The notes under the pieces are model-generated. The model ran no database searches, was not told the origin of the DNA, and saw only the letters and a list, made by a program, of their open reading frames with translations. Source: Nitrospira sp. (GTDB lineage Bacteria > Nitrospirota > Nitrospiria > Nitrospirales > Nitrospiraceae). Taken from it: DNA of 38,553 nt. Below, one piece after another: positions 16,559 to 24,900 of the stretch. Location of the stretch: the NCBI GenBank assembly GCA_024331095.1, contig JANDJE010000021.1, forward strand, positions 1-38,553, given 5' to 3'. Made by a program: the position numbers and the translations under genes. Positions within the stretch are counted from its first letter, which is position 1. Each line of letters begins with the position of its first letter.

Positions 16559-17440
16559 CTACTCAAGCGATCTGGCGCACCGAAATCCAATGGTGGCTGC
16601 CCGCTGATTGGGTAATGCCCCGCTTCTGGTCGCCGCTCGTAACATCTCCGGCGAACTCTTCCACGACCCTCCCCGGACCACTTTATAGCGGCCGGTCGTA
16701 GGACCCGGTGGATTCCGAGCCGGCATCGTGGCGTAGTAATCAATCCCAAACCAATCGGCGACCCACTCGGCGGCATTGCCCGCCATATGGTGAAGCCCGT
16801 AAGGGCTGCGTCCTTCCTCTCCACTGTCCACCGCTCCCACAAGAGGGATCTCATGGACATGGTACTGGCCGAACTTCGCAAGATCCGGAGAGGGACGCCG
16901 ACTTCCCCAAGGGAACAGATTGCCGGATTCCCCACGGGCTGCCTTTTCCCACTCGGCCTCCGTGGGGAGACGTTTCCCCCACGCATGACAAAACTCTGAA
17001 GCTTCCCGCCATGTGACGTACAGCGCAGGCCAACGGGCCAAGGTCTCGGGTTGCACGAAGTGCACGGTTGTCATGTGCTCAATGAGCTTACGCAATTCTG
17101 GCGGAAGCGGACGGCGCTCCTGTTGGAGCCAATCCAGAAATTCTCCAAGGCTGACCTCGTATCGGTCGATCTGAAAAGCGTCGAGCCAAATGCGCCGCTG
17201 AGGCTGCTCCGTGTCGTCGTATTGGATCGCAAGGCCGTACAATTCCTCCTGGCGGGGGGTACCCATCAAAAAAAACCCCTCCGGTACGGCTTCCATAGGA
17301 GAGCTCACGGCGAAGTGTGCGATGTGCTCCGCCTGTTTGAAATCGAGAGAAACCGCCGATGCGCCCTGGCTCCACCACGGTAGCCCCACGACTGCGCCGA
17401 TAAGAATGACATTGATCCAAGAAGGGGACGCGCAGCTCAT
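16559..17440 (-). CDS. FGE/SUMF1-fold exported protein lacking catalytic cysteines
   Basis: A protein of 293 residues from ATG 17440; a GTG at 17494 would add 18 residues with no signal character, whereas Met at 17440 is followed by a hydrophobic segment (INVILIGAVVGLPWW). The body shows the formylglycine-generating-enzyme/sulfatase-modifying-factor fold: FFLMGT, then DAFQIDRYEVSLGEFLDWL, RLPTEAEWEKAARG, LHHMAGNAAEWVADWF, VVRGGSW and a terminal GFRCA. In true FGE the stretch after the GGS motif carries two catalytic Cys; here it reads KSSPEMLRAATR with none. It is therefore probably not a sulfatase activator but one of the many FGE-fold proteins with a binding or other catalytic role. Placement in the periplasm or membrane is inferred. 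Confidence 0.75.
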   Translation of the reverse strand: MSCASPSWINVILIGAVVGLPWWSQGASAVSLDFKQAEHIAHFAVSSPMEAVPEGFFLMGTPRQEELYGLAIQYDDTEQPQRRIWLDAFQIDRYEVSLGEFLDWLQQERRPLPPELRKLIEHMTTVHFVQPETLARWPALYVTWREASEFCHAWGKRLPTEAEWEKAARGESGNLFPWGSRRPSPDLAKFGQYHVHEIPLVGAVDSGEEGRSPYGLHHMAGNAAEWVADWFGIDYYATMPARNPPGPTTGRYKVVRGGSWKSSPEMLRAATRSGALPNQRAATIGFRCARSLE

Positions 17441-17501
17441 ACCAGTCTCTACCGGGACGTGGGAGCCGGAGTCAAGGAGGTCGGCGTGAACCACGCAGCC
17501 G

Positions 17502-18035
17502 ATGACGCATCAAATGCAATGGCCACAATTTGGAGATGAAATCGACTATGATAGCGTCATGTACCACGCGCTCGTCGCGCTTCATCTCTTGGCCGCCGTG
17601 GCCTGGATCGGCGGCATGCTTTTTTTAAGTCTGGTGCTTGCGCCTCTTGTCAAAAACAGGAAGGCGGCGCCGGAATTTATGGCGCTGTTTCGCTCCGCCG
17701 CGCTCAGGTTTCGCGTCGTCGTGTGGACGGCCATCGTCGTGTTGCTCACGACCGGCCCCGTTCTTTTAGCAAGGCGAGGCATGATGTTGACGAACCCCGC
17801 ATCATGGTCGTCCGTCGCCACGATCAAAATCGGACTCGTACTGCTGCTCCTTGCCGTCACCGCGCTTCACGATTTGGTCTTAGGGCCTCAAGTGAGCCGT
17901 GCCTCGTCGATTCCCGCTTCTTCGCGAACGGCATGGGAAAAACTGGCGGTCAGCACGGCCCGTTGGCTGCCTCGGTGTTCCCTGCTGCTGTCGCTGATCG
18001 TCATCGTGGTGGCGGTCATACTGGCACGTTCCTAG
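17502..18035 (+). CDS. CopD-family integral membrane protein
   Basis: 177 residues, or 158 if Met20 (17559, MYHALVALHLL) is the start; neither start has a convincing Shine-Dalgarno sequence. Four hydrophobic segments are visible: ALHLLAAVAWIGGMLFLSLVL, VVVWTAIVVLLTTGPVLL, IKIGLVLLLLAVTALHDLVL and SLLLSLIVIVVAVILA. The AVAWIGGM motif with neighbouring His is characteristic of the CopD / DUF2269-like family of small four-helix membrane proteins linked to copper handling or haem proteins. A role in copper uptake for the nearby periplasmic copper enzymes is an inference. The gene is divergent from the FGE-like gene, so the 62-118 nt between plausible starts should hold both promoters. Confidence 0.6.
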   Translation: MTHQMQWPQFGDEIDYDSVMYHALVALHLLAAVAWIGGMLFLSLVLAPLVKNRKAAPEFMALFRSAALRFRVVVWTAIVVLLTTGPVLLARRGMMLTNPASWSSVATIKIGLVLLLLAVTALHDLVLGPQVSRASSIPASSRTAWEKLAVSTARWLPRCSLLLSLIVIVVAVILARS

Positions 18036-18045
18036 CCTCCCCTTT

Positions 18046-18069
18046 CGGTACATCTCCAGGGATGTACCG
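18046..18069 (+). terminator. Hairpin after CopD-family gene
   Basis: A perfect 9-bp stem CGGTACATC/GATGTACCG with a 6-nt loop (18046-18054 with 18061-18069) lies 10 nt after the stop codon. There is no T-run on the plus strand, so termination strength is uncertain. Confidence 0.45.
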
Positions 18070-18213
18070 TGAACACGATTCGGCGTTTCAAAAAGCCATG
18101 CCCGGTCGTCTCTTGAGAGCACTGGATGACAGTGATAGGGTTCCTTCTACAAAAATGACATCCATGATTCGCTGCGTGCGCAGCATTTCGTCTCAATCGA
18201 ATCAAGAGGCGCC

Positions 18214-18693
18214 ATGAAACGAAATATCTGTCTCATTGCGATGCTGCTGTGGCTGGTGACGTTGGCCGTCGGCAACTGGCTCTTTATGCGGGGATGGACG
18301 AGGCCGGGAAGCGACGGCCGGACGGAAATTCTGCCGGCACGGCGGAGCGGAATCAGATCTTGGCTGAGATGAGACTCCTGTTGAAAACGGTCGATGGCAT
18401 TCTCCGCGACCTCGGAGAACCGGAAATTGACCGGCATGCCGTGGGCGTGATTGCAAGAGAGGCGGGCATGGCGGCCAACGTTGAATTGACGATCATGGCC
18501 AAACTGCCGTTGCCGTTCACAACTGGGCCTGTCGAGCCACAAAGACATGGACGCCTTGGCAGACGCGATCTCGCAGAATGAAACTGCACACCAACTTCTG
18601 CAGCGGCTGTCAAGCATGACCGCCCGTTGTACGACGTGCCACGATAAGTATCGATTTGAGTCGATAAATAAGAAGAAAAGGAAGGTCACCCAC
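18214..18693 (+). pseudogene. Frameshifted c-type cytochrome gene
   Basis: Three segments in two frames together make one recognisable exported cytochrome. Frame A (ATG 18214) gives a signal peptide, MKRNICLIAMLLWLVTLAVG. The next frame, from about 18290 to 18510, gives ERNQILAEMRLLLKTVDGIL and EAGMAANVELTIMAKLPLPF. The first frame then resumes near 18515 as LGLSSHKDMDALADAISQNE and ends with the haem motif CTTCH (18628-18642) in MTARCTTCHDKYRF. A single C-terminal CxxCH in a helical protein is typical of class II / cytochrome c'-like proteins. One base loss near 18270-18330 and one base gain near 18505-18515 would explain the pattern. The end is uncertain, since the resumed frame stays open until 18888. 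Sequencing error is the alternative to true decay. GAGG precedes the ATG by 4 nt. Confidence 0.6.
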
Positions 18694-18716
18694 GAATCCT
18701 ATTCGCATGTGGTGAC

Positions 18717-18731
18717 TCACATTCAATGTGA
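18717..18731. promoter_or_regulatory. Perfect 15-bp dyad, candidate operator
   Basis: TCACATT-C-AATGTGA is a perfect inverted repeat around a single central base, with partial outer symmetry (TGAC on the left, GTCA on the right, offset by two bases). It lies 99 nt upstream of the small charged exported protein gene. The form suits a dimeric helix-turn-helix regulator site, but no regulator gene is nearby. Confidence 0.3.
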
Positions 18732-18758
18732 ACGTCATGGCCGGGTGGCGAGCGTAAT

Positions 18759-18780
18759 AAAACTGGCGGGTCGCCAGTTT
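18759..18780 (+). terminator. Hairpin upstream of the charged exported protein gene
   Basis: A perfect 9-bp stem AAACTGGCG/CGCCAGTTT with a 3-nt loop, preceded by A and followed by TTTC. It may terminate the transcript of the frameshifted cytochrome gene or act as an attenuator 50 nt before the next ATG. Confidence 0.45.
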
Positions 18781-18829
18781 CTACCGCGAGTAATGGTACT
18801 TGCGGTCAGGTACACAAAGGAGGTGCGAA

Positions 18830-19120
18830 ATGAGATTCAAGCTGATGGTGTCCATGGCAGTGGCAGCAGCGATGCTATTGTCGGTTAGTTTCAGTTCCGT
18901 CGCGTCGGCCCAGGATCGCGATCGAGACCGTGATCAGCTCAAAACGCAGCAGCAGCTCCAAGACAAAGACAAGCTTCAGACGAAAGACCAACTCAAGGAG
19001 CAGGAGCGGACTCGCGAACGGGAACAAACAAGAGAACAGACGCGCACGGAACGTCCGGAGAGACCGCAGCATGAGAAAGCGGAACGAGCCGAGCGGGGCG
19101 GAATGGGTGGCGGGCGGTAA
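18830..19120 (+). CDS. Small, highly charged exported protein
   Basis: A protein of 96 residues. ATG 18830 is fixed by an excellent AAAGGAGG (18816-18823) 6 nt upstream. The signal peptide is textbook: MRFKLMVSMAVAAAMLLSVSF ends at SVASAQD. The mature 68 or so residues are almost only Asp, Arg, Gln, Lys, Glu and Thr, with quasi-repeats (DRDRDRDQLK, QLQDKDKLQTKDQLKEQER, TREREQTREQTRTER). The tail is Gly-rich (GGMGGGR). Such sequence is predicted to form a single charged helix or to be disordered. I recognise no family. Strong translation signals suggest abundant expression; a periplasmic stress or envelope role is only a guess. Confidence 0.65.
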   Translation: MRFKLMVSMAVAAAMLLSVSFSSVASAQDRDRDRDQLKTQQQLQDKDKLQTKDQLKEQERTREREQTREQTRTERPERPQHEKAERAERGGMGGGR

Positions 19121-19125
19121 CTCAG

Positions 19126-19181
19126 TCAGCAGTGAGGCCTGAGTGCTGAAATAGAGGTTGGCAGATTGCTCAGCACTCAGG
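19126..19181 (+). promoter_or_regulatory. Attenuator-like competing hairpins upstream of sqr
   Basis: Arm 2 (19138-19149) pairs perfectly over 12 bp with arm 3 (19170-19181), 21 nt upstream of the sqr start. Arm 1 (19126-19137), directly adjacent to arm 2, is also complementary to it at 10 of 12 positions. Arms 1 and 3 therefore compete for arm 2, as in attenuators. No T-run follows arm 3, so it could instead be a terminator/processing site for the upstream gene. Confidence 0.4.
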
Positions 19182-19202
19182 ACTCTAGTCTGGAGGTGAT
19201 CC

Positions 19203-20462
19203 ATGGCACGAGTCGTGATTATCGGCGCATCGATCGGAGGGCTTCCGGCCGCCTATGAAGCACAGGCGTTGTTGGGCAAGAAACACAAGGTCACGGTCAT
19301 TTCCAACGTGGACTTCTTTCATTTTGTTCCCTCCAACCCCTGGGTGGCGGTTGGCTGGCGGACAAGAAAAGACATCAGTTTCTTGTTGGGGCCGGTGTTG
19401 GAAAAGAAAGGTATTGAATTCGTCAATGCGGCAGCCGAGCGGATCGAACCGGAGCAGAATCGGGTTATCACGTCGAAAGGCGAGATGCCCTACGATTATC
19501 TCATCATCGCCACCGGCCCCAAGTTGAACTTCGGCGCCGTGCCGGGTCTCGGCCCCAGCGGGTTCACGCAATCGGTGTGCACTGTGGACCACGCCGAACA
19601 GGCTTGGGGGGCATACCAAAGTTTCCTCAAGGATCCCGGTCCCATCGTGATCGGCGCCGCGCAAGGCGCGTCTTGCTTCGGCCCCGCCTATGAGATGGCC
19701 TTCATCTTGGACGCCGACCTCCGGAAGAAAAAACTGCGGAAAAAAGTTCCCATGTATTTTGTGACCCCGGAACCCTATATCGGCCACATGGGGTTGGCGG
19801 GGGTGGGCAGGTCCCGTCGGCTGATGGAAGATGAATGCGCCGAGCACGCGATCAGAACAATTCCCAACGCCGCAATTAAAGAAGTGCGACCCGGGACAAT
19901 GATTCTGGAAGACGGACAGGAAGTGCCGTTCCGTTATTCCATGATGATTCCGCCGTTCGCCGGCGTCGACGCCGTGGCGAGCACGCCGGGGCTCTGCAAC
20001 CCGAAGGGCTTCGTCAACATCGACGCCTATCAGGCGAATCCCAAGTATCGGAATATCTACGCCGTCGGGGTCTGCGTGGCGATTCCGCCGGTGGAGCAGA
20101 CGCCGGTTCCGACCGGTGCGCCCAAAACCGGCTACATGATCGAGTCCATGGTGTCCGCCGCCGTGCACAATATTAAAGCGGACATCGAGAACGACAATAA
20201 GAAAGAAACGGCGACCTGGAACGCCGTCTGTCTGGCCGACATGGGCGACACCGGCATGGCGTTCGTCGCATTGCCGCAGATGGCGCCGCGCAACGTCACC
20301 TGGGCCAAGAAGGGGAAATGGGTGCATCTGGCCAAAATCGGGCTGGAAAAGTATTTCCTGATGAAAATGAAAAGGGGCGTGAGCGAACCGTTCTTCGAGA
20401 AGGCCATCCTGAGAACCATGGGTATCGATAAACTCGACAAGTCCGAGCCGGGGAAGGCGTGA
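19203..20462 (+). CDS. sqr: Sulfide:quinone oxidoreductase family flavoprotein
   Basis: A protein of 419 residues starting after a strong GGAGGTGA. The N-terminal dinucleotide fold is clear (VVIIGASIGGLPAA) and a second FAD motif follows (YDYLIIATGP, then IYAVGVCVAIPP). Three cysteines match the sulfide:quinone oxidoreductase pattern: C126 (SVCTVDHA), C158 (QGASCFGPAYE) and C343 (AVCLADMGDTG), corresponding to Cys128, Cys160 and Cys356 of the Acidithiobacillus enzyme. The C-terminal part (LEKYFLMKMKRGVSEPFFEKAIL) has the amphipathic, basic character of the membrane-anchoring end. It would oxidise sulfide at the membrane and pass electrons to quinone. The next gene encodes a DUF2892 membrane protein, a frequent companion. 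Confidence 0.85.
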   Translation: MARVVIIGASIGGLPAAYEAQALLGKKHKVTVISNVDFFHFVPSNPWVAVGWRTRKDISFLLGPVLEKKGIEFVNAAAERIEPEQNRVITSKGEMPYDYLIIATGPKLNFGAVPGLGPSGFTQSVCTVDHAEQAWGAYQSFLKDPGPIVIGAAQGASCFGPAYEMAFILDADLRKKKLRKKVPMYFVTPEPYIGHMGLAGVGRSRRLMEDECAEHAIRTIPNAAIKEVRPGTMILEDGQEVPFRYSMMIPPFAGVDAVASTPGLCNPKGFVNIDAYQANPKYRNIYAVGVCVAIPPVEQTPVPTGAPKTGYMIESMVSAAVHNIKADIENDNKKETATWNAVCLADMGDTGMAFVALPQMAPRNVTWAKKGKWVHLAKIGLEKYFLMKMKRGVSEPFFEKAILRTMGIDKLDKSEPGKA

Positions 20463-20512
20463 ATCCTTTGGGCGGACGGCGCCTCACATGAGCAAACAGA
20501 AAGGAGGCGTCC

Positions 20513-20701
20513 ATGAACCTCAATGAAATGTTGCGATTGATCGCCGGCGTGTTTGTGCTCGTCGCCGTGATTTTGGGTGCGACGGTTCATCCCTATTGGA
20601 ATTATTTCGCGGCCTTCGTGGCGGTGAATCTGATCCAATCGGCCTTTACCGGCTGGTGCCCGATGATGGCCTTGCTGCGGAAGCTGGGCGTGCAGGAGTA
20701 A
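20513..20701 (+). CDS. DUF2892 (YgaP-like) small membrane protein
   Basis: A protein of 62 residues with AAAGGAGG 5-6 nt before the ATG. Two hydrophobic segments (IAGVFVLVAVILGATV and YWNYFAAFVAVNLIQSAFTG) flank a short turn, followed by the GWCPMMALLRKLG motif diagnostic of DUF2892, the membrane-anchor domain found in YgaP-type rhodaneses. The Cys in GWCP is conserved in the family. It follows sqr by 50 nt and probably shares its transcript. A role in sulfur handling at the membrane is inferred from this pairing. Confidence 0.8.
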   Translation: MNLNEMLRLIAGVFVLVAVILGATVHPYWNYFAAFVAVNLIQSAFTGWCPMMALLRKLGVQE

Positions 20702-20772
20702 GCGGGCGGGGCTGAGACGGGCTGATGGGGCAGACATCAAAAACGGAACAGGACACCGTGAGGAGACGCGGG

Positions 20773-21825
20773 GTGAAACGAGGTGTCGTCATAGTCATGG
20801 CTGCCTTGCTCGCAACAGGATGCGGGGCAAGGGAAGAATCCCCCACCGTTCCGAACTCATCCGAGCCCAGAAAGACGATCCGCGCCGACGTGATCGAGGT
20901 GGCACAGACTCCCGTGCCGGTCCTTGTCGAGGTGACCGGGCAGGTCGCCGCCGTTTATCAGGCCACGCTCTCCAGCCGCATTCAGGGGACGATCGACACC
21001 TTATTGGTGCGGGAAGGGACGGCGGTCTCGAAGGGCCGGCCTGTGATCCGGCTCGACAGTCGCGATGTGGAAGCGGAATTGGCGCGAGCCGTCGCCGAGG
21101 TCGAGAATGCGCGAGCACACCTCGATCGCATGAATCAGCTCTTCGAGAGAGATGCCGTTTCAAAACAGGAAATGGAAAATGCCGTTCGCGCCTACAAAGT
21201 GGCCGAGGCCAATCGAAAGGCGATCGAAGCGCAGCTCAGCTATACGGTCGTGAGGGCCCCCTTCGACGGCGTGATCACCGAAAAATTCGTCGAGGCCGGG
21301 GAGTTGGCCTCGCCGGGGCAGCCGCTGCTGCGGATGGAAAATACGCGACAATTGCGGCTTGAGGCGACCGTTGCGGAAGGAGACATCAAAGCCCTGTCCC
21401 CGGGAGAGAAGATCCCGGTGGTCATCGATGCTCTGGGCGAGTCAGTGTTGATCGGAACCGTCGCGCGAATCCTCCCGGCCGGTGATCCGCAGACCCACAC
21501 GTTCACCGTCAGGGTGGACTTGCCTCCAACGCCGGGATTGAAGAGCGGCATGTTTGGGCGATTGCAATTGGAAAGGGGGACGCATCCCACTGTCCTGGTG
21601 CCGGACACCGCCGTTGCCGAACGAGGGCAACTTGCGAGCGTGTTCGTCGTTGGCCAAGATGGTATCGCCAGACTCCGCTGGGTCAAGACCGGCCGGCGCT
21701 TCGGCAAACAGGTGGAGATTCTCTCGGGTGTCAACGTTGGAGAGTCGGTGCTGCGAGAGGCGGTCCTCGGCGTCGACGGAGCGTTGGTCAATCCGGCCGA
21801 GGGTGCCGGTCCTGTCGCATCGTAG
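20773..21825 (+). CDS. RND efflux periplasmic adaptor (lipoprotein)
   Basis: 350 residues from GTG 20773, chosen because AGGAG (20761-20765) lies 7 nt upstream and a lipoprotein signal follows at once (ALLATGC, lipid-anchored Cys). An in-frame ATG at 20725 would give 366 residues. Domains in order: lipoyl-like half (ATLSSRIQGTIDTLLVREG), a helical hairpin of about 70 residues (VEAELARAVAEVENARAHLDRM and AYKVAEANRKAIEAQL), the returning lipoyl half (VVRAPFDGVITEKFVEAGE), a beta-barrel domain, and a membrane-proximal domain. This is the AcrA/MexA/HlyD membrane-fusion family. It would bridge the downstream RND pump and the TolC-like channel. The substrate cannot be inferred. Confidence 0.85.
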   Translation: MKRGVVIVMAALLATGCGAREESPTVPNSSEPRKTIRADVIEVAQTPVPVLVEVTGQVAAVYQATLSSRIQGTIDTLLVREGTAVSKGRPVIRLDSRDVEAELARAVAEVENARAHLDRMNQLFERDAVSKQEMENAVRAYKVAEANRKAIEAQLSYTVVRAPFDGVITEKFVEAGELASPGQPLLRMENTRQLRLEATVAEGDIKALSPGEKIPVVIDALGESVLIGTVARILPAGDPQTHTFTVRVDLPPTPGLKSGMFGRLQLERGTHPTVLVPDTAVAERGQLASVFVVGQDGIARLRWVKTGRRFGKQVEILSGVNVGESVLREAVLGVDGALVNPAEGAGPVAS

Positions 21826-21962
21826 CTCGCACCGTTCCGGCTCGGAGGCTGGAATGTCGTCATGTGCGTCGTTTGGGTGATGGGGTGTTGCTCATGCGCC
21901 GGGCCGTGGACGTGACACCGGGAACCCAAGTCGTGACATGTTGAAAGGCAGGCAGGACATCC

Positions 21963-24900
21963 ATGGCCGGTCATTCGACACCTTCCACTAATCCCCGCGC
22001 GCGTTACGGCCTGTCCGGCCGCATCGCGGCCCTCTTCATCGGAAGCAAATTGACGCCCCTGATCATGTTGGGGGCCTTGTTGCTCGGTCTGTTCGCCGTC
22101 ATCGCCACGCCCCGCGAGGAAGAGCCGCAGATCGTCGTGCCCATGGCAGACGTCTGGCTGCCCTTTCCCGGCGCCTCCGCCAAAATCGTCGAAGAGCAAT
22201 TGACCAAGCCGTTCGAGCGGAAGATCTCGGAGATCAAGGGAGTCGAATACGTCTATTCGATTTCTCGTCCGGGCGGCGCGCTGATCATCGTCCGCTTTTA
22301 CGTGGGCCAGCCGATGGAGCAGAGTCTGGTCGATCTCTACGACAAGCTGATGTCGAATCAAGATCTCCTGCCGCCGGGCGCGGAGCCGTTTCTGGTCAAG
22401 CCCAAAGATGTGAACGACGTGCCGATCGTCACGATCACGCTGTCGAGCCGACGGTATGGAGCATTCGAACTGTCCCGATTGGGCGAGCAGGTGCTGGAGG
22501 AGATCAAAAAAGTCGGAGGAACGGCCGGAGGGTTCATCGTCGGTGGTCGGCCTCGCGAGCTGCGAGTGCAGCTCGACCCGGCGAGATTGAAAGCCTATGG
22601 ACTCACCCCGTTGAACATTGCGGGAATCATCCGAGGGGAAAATCTGGCCCTCCCGACCGGACGATTCGACAGTCGCAATCAGAGTTTCCTGGTTGAGGCC
22701 GGTCGGTTCATTCGCTCGCGAGAAGATTTGGAGGGGCTGGTTGTCAGTGTCAGCGAACGGAGGCCGGTCTATTTGCGGCAGGTGGCCGATGTGATCGACG
22801 GGCCGGCTGAAGTGACCAGTTACGTCTGGTTCGGACAGGGGAAAGCCGCCGCACGCTCATCGTCCACCGAGCCGGCATCACGGGAGACGACGTCAAGGCC
22901 CGACGGTCAGGAATCCCTCTTCGAAGAGGAGTCGGCGGTGACTGTGGCCATTGCCAAGCAGGGCGGGGTCAATGCGGTGACCGTGGCCGAGCAGGTCATC
23001 CGCAAGATCGAGGAGATGAAAGGCGTGCTGATCCCGGCCGATGTCCGCGTCACCGTCACGCGAGACTACGGAGAGACGGCTCAGGAAAAGGCCAATGAGC
23101 TGTTGTGGCATTTGGCCGTCGCCGTTGTTGCGGTGGTCGTATTTCTGGGCGTCGCCTTGGGGCCGCGCCCGGCCTTGGTGGTGTCGATCGCCATTCCCCT
23201 GACCCTGGCGTTGACGCTCTTTACCTCCATGTTGATCGGGTACACGATCAACCGCGTCACGCTCTTTGCGTTGATCTTCTCTATCGGCATCTTGGTCGAT
23301 GACGCCATCGTCGTCGTCGAGAACACCTATCGGCACCTGATGCTCCGACTACGTCCCCACGACGAGGCGTCGATCTACGCCGTCGATGAGGTCGGCAATC
23401 CCACGATCCTCGCCACGTTCACCGTCATCGCCGCGCTTCTGCCGATGGCGTTCGTCTCCGGCTTGATGGGTCCGTACATGAGGCCGATTCCCATCAACGC
23501 CTCCATTGCGATGTTTTTTTCTCTGCTCGTCGCCTTTGTCGTGATTCCATGGTTCTGCCGCACCTGTTACCGCGAGGGGGCGACCGTCAAGGGGGTCGAA
23601 CATGAGAGGGGAGAAGCCGGTCTGACGGCAAGGATCTATCGGCTGGCGCTGACGCCGCTGTTGCAACGGCCCTTCTTGGCTTATTCGTTCTTGACCCTGG
23701 TGGCGCTCCTGCTGGTCGGGTCCTGTTTCATGTTCTATACGCGTCACGTGGCCGTGAAGATGTTGCCGTTCGACAACAAAAGTGAGATTCAGGTCGTGAT
23801 CGACATGCCAGAAGGGACGACGTTGGAGGAGACCGCCCGTGCGGCGAAGGCGCTCACGTCCTACATCCGCACAGTTCCGGAAGTTCGCGATTATCAAGCC
23901 TACGTCGGCACGGCGTCCCCCTTCAACTTCAACGGCCTGGTGCGCCATTATTTTCTCCGATCCCAGCCGCACGAGGCGGACATTCAGATCAACCTGGCGG
24001 CCAAGGATAAGCGGGAAGCCCAAAGCCATGAAATTGCGCGACGGATCCGTCGGCCCATCCAGGACATCGCGCGCCTGTATGGAGCGAACGTCAAGGTCGT
24101 GGAAGTGCCGCCGGGTCCTCCCGTCCAATCCGTGCTGGTGGCGGAGATCTACGGGCCGGATTATCAACGGCAACAGGCTGTGGCGAAGGAGATCCGTGCC
24201 CTGTTCGAATCCACGCCCGGTGTCGTCGACGTGGACGACTCGATCGAGGCGGATCAGGTGAAGTATGTCGTGACGGTCGATCGGGCGAAGGCGGCGCTTG
24301 CCGGGATTCCTTCCGAGGAGATCGTGCACACGTTACGCATGGCATTGGAAGGAACGGCGGTCGGATCGGTTCATATCCCCCAAGAGAAGCGTCCAGTGCT
24401 TATCACCCTGCGCTTTCCTTTGAAAGAGCGGACGGGGCATGAGCACCTGGGAGAGATCGCGTTGCGAACCAAGAGCGGCGGGCTCGTGCCATTGTCGGAG
24501 CTGCTCTCGGTCGAGCAAACGGCTCAAGAGAAATCGATCTACCATAAGAACCAGAAGCCGGTGGTTTATGTCGTGGCCGATGTGGGAGGAGTAGGGGCGG
24601 AAAAAGCCGAAAGCCCGGTCTATGGAGTATTGGGCGTCGGAAAGAAACTGGAAGACTATCGACCGGCCGAAGGCTACCGGATCGAGCAATACTATGCCTC
24701 GCAACCCTGGTCGGAAGACAAGCTCTCGATGAAATGGGACGGCGAATGGCACATCACCTATGAAACGTTTCGCGACATGGGAGTTGCGTTCGCCGTGGCG
24801 ATGTTGCTCATCTATTTGCTGATCGTGGGCCAGTTCCAATCGTTTCTTACGCCGTTGATCATCATGGCGCCGATCCCGCTCACGTTGATCGGCATCTTGC

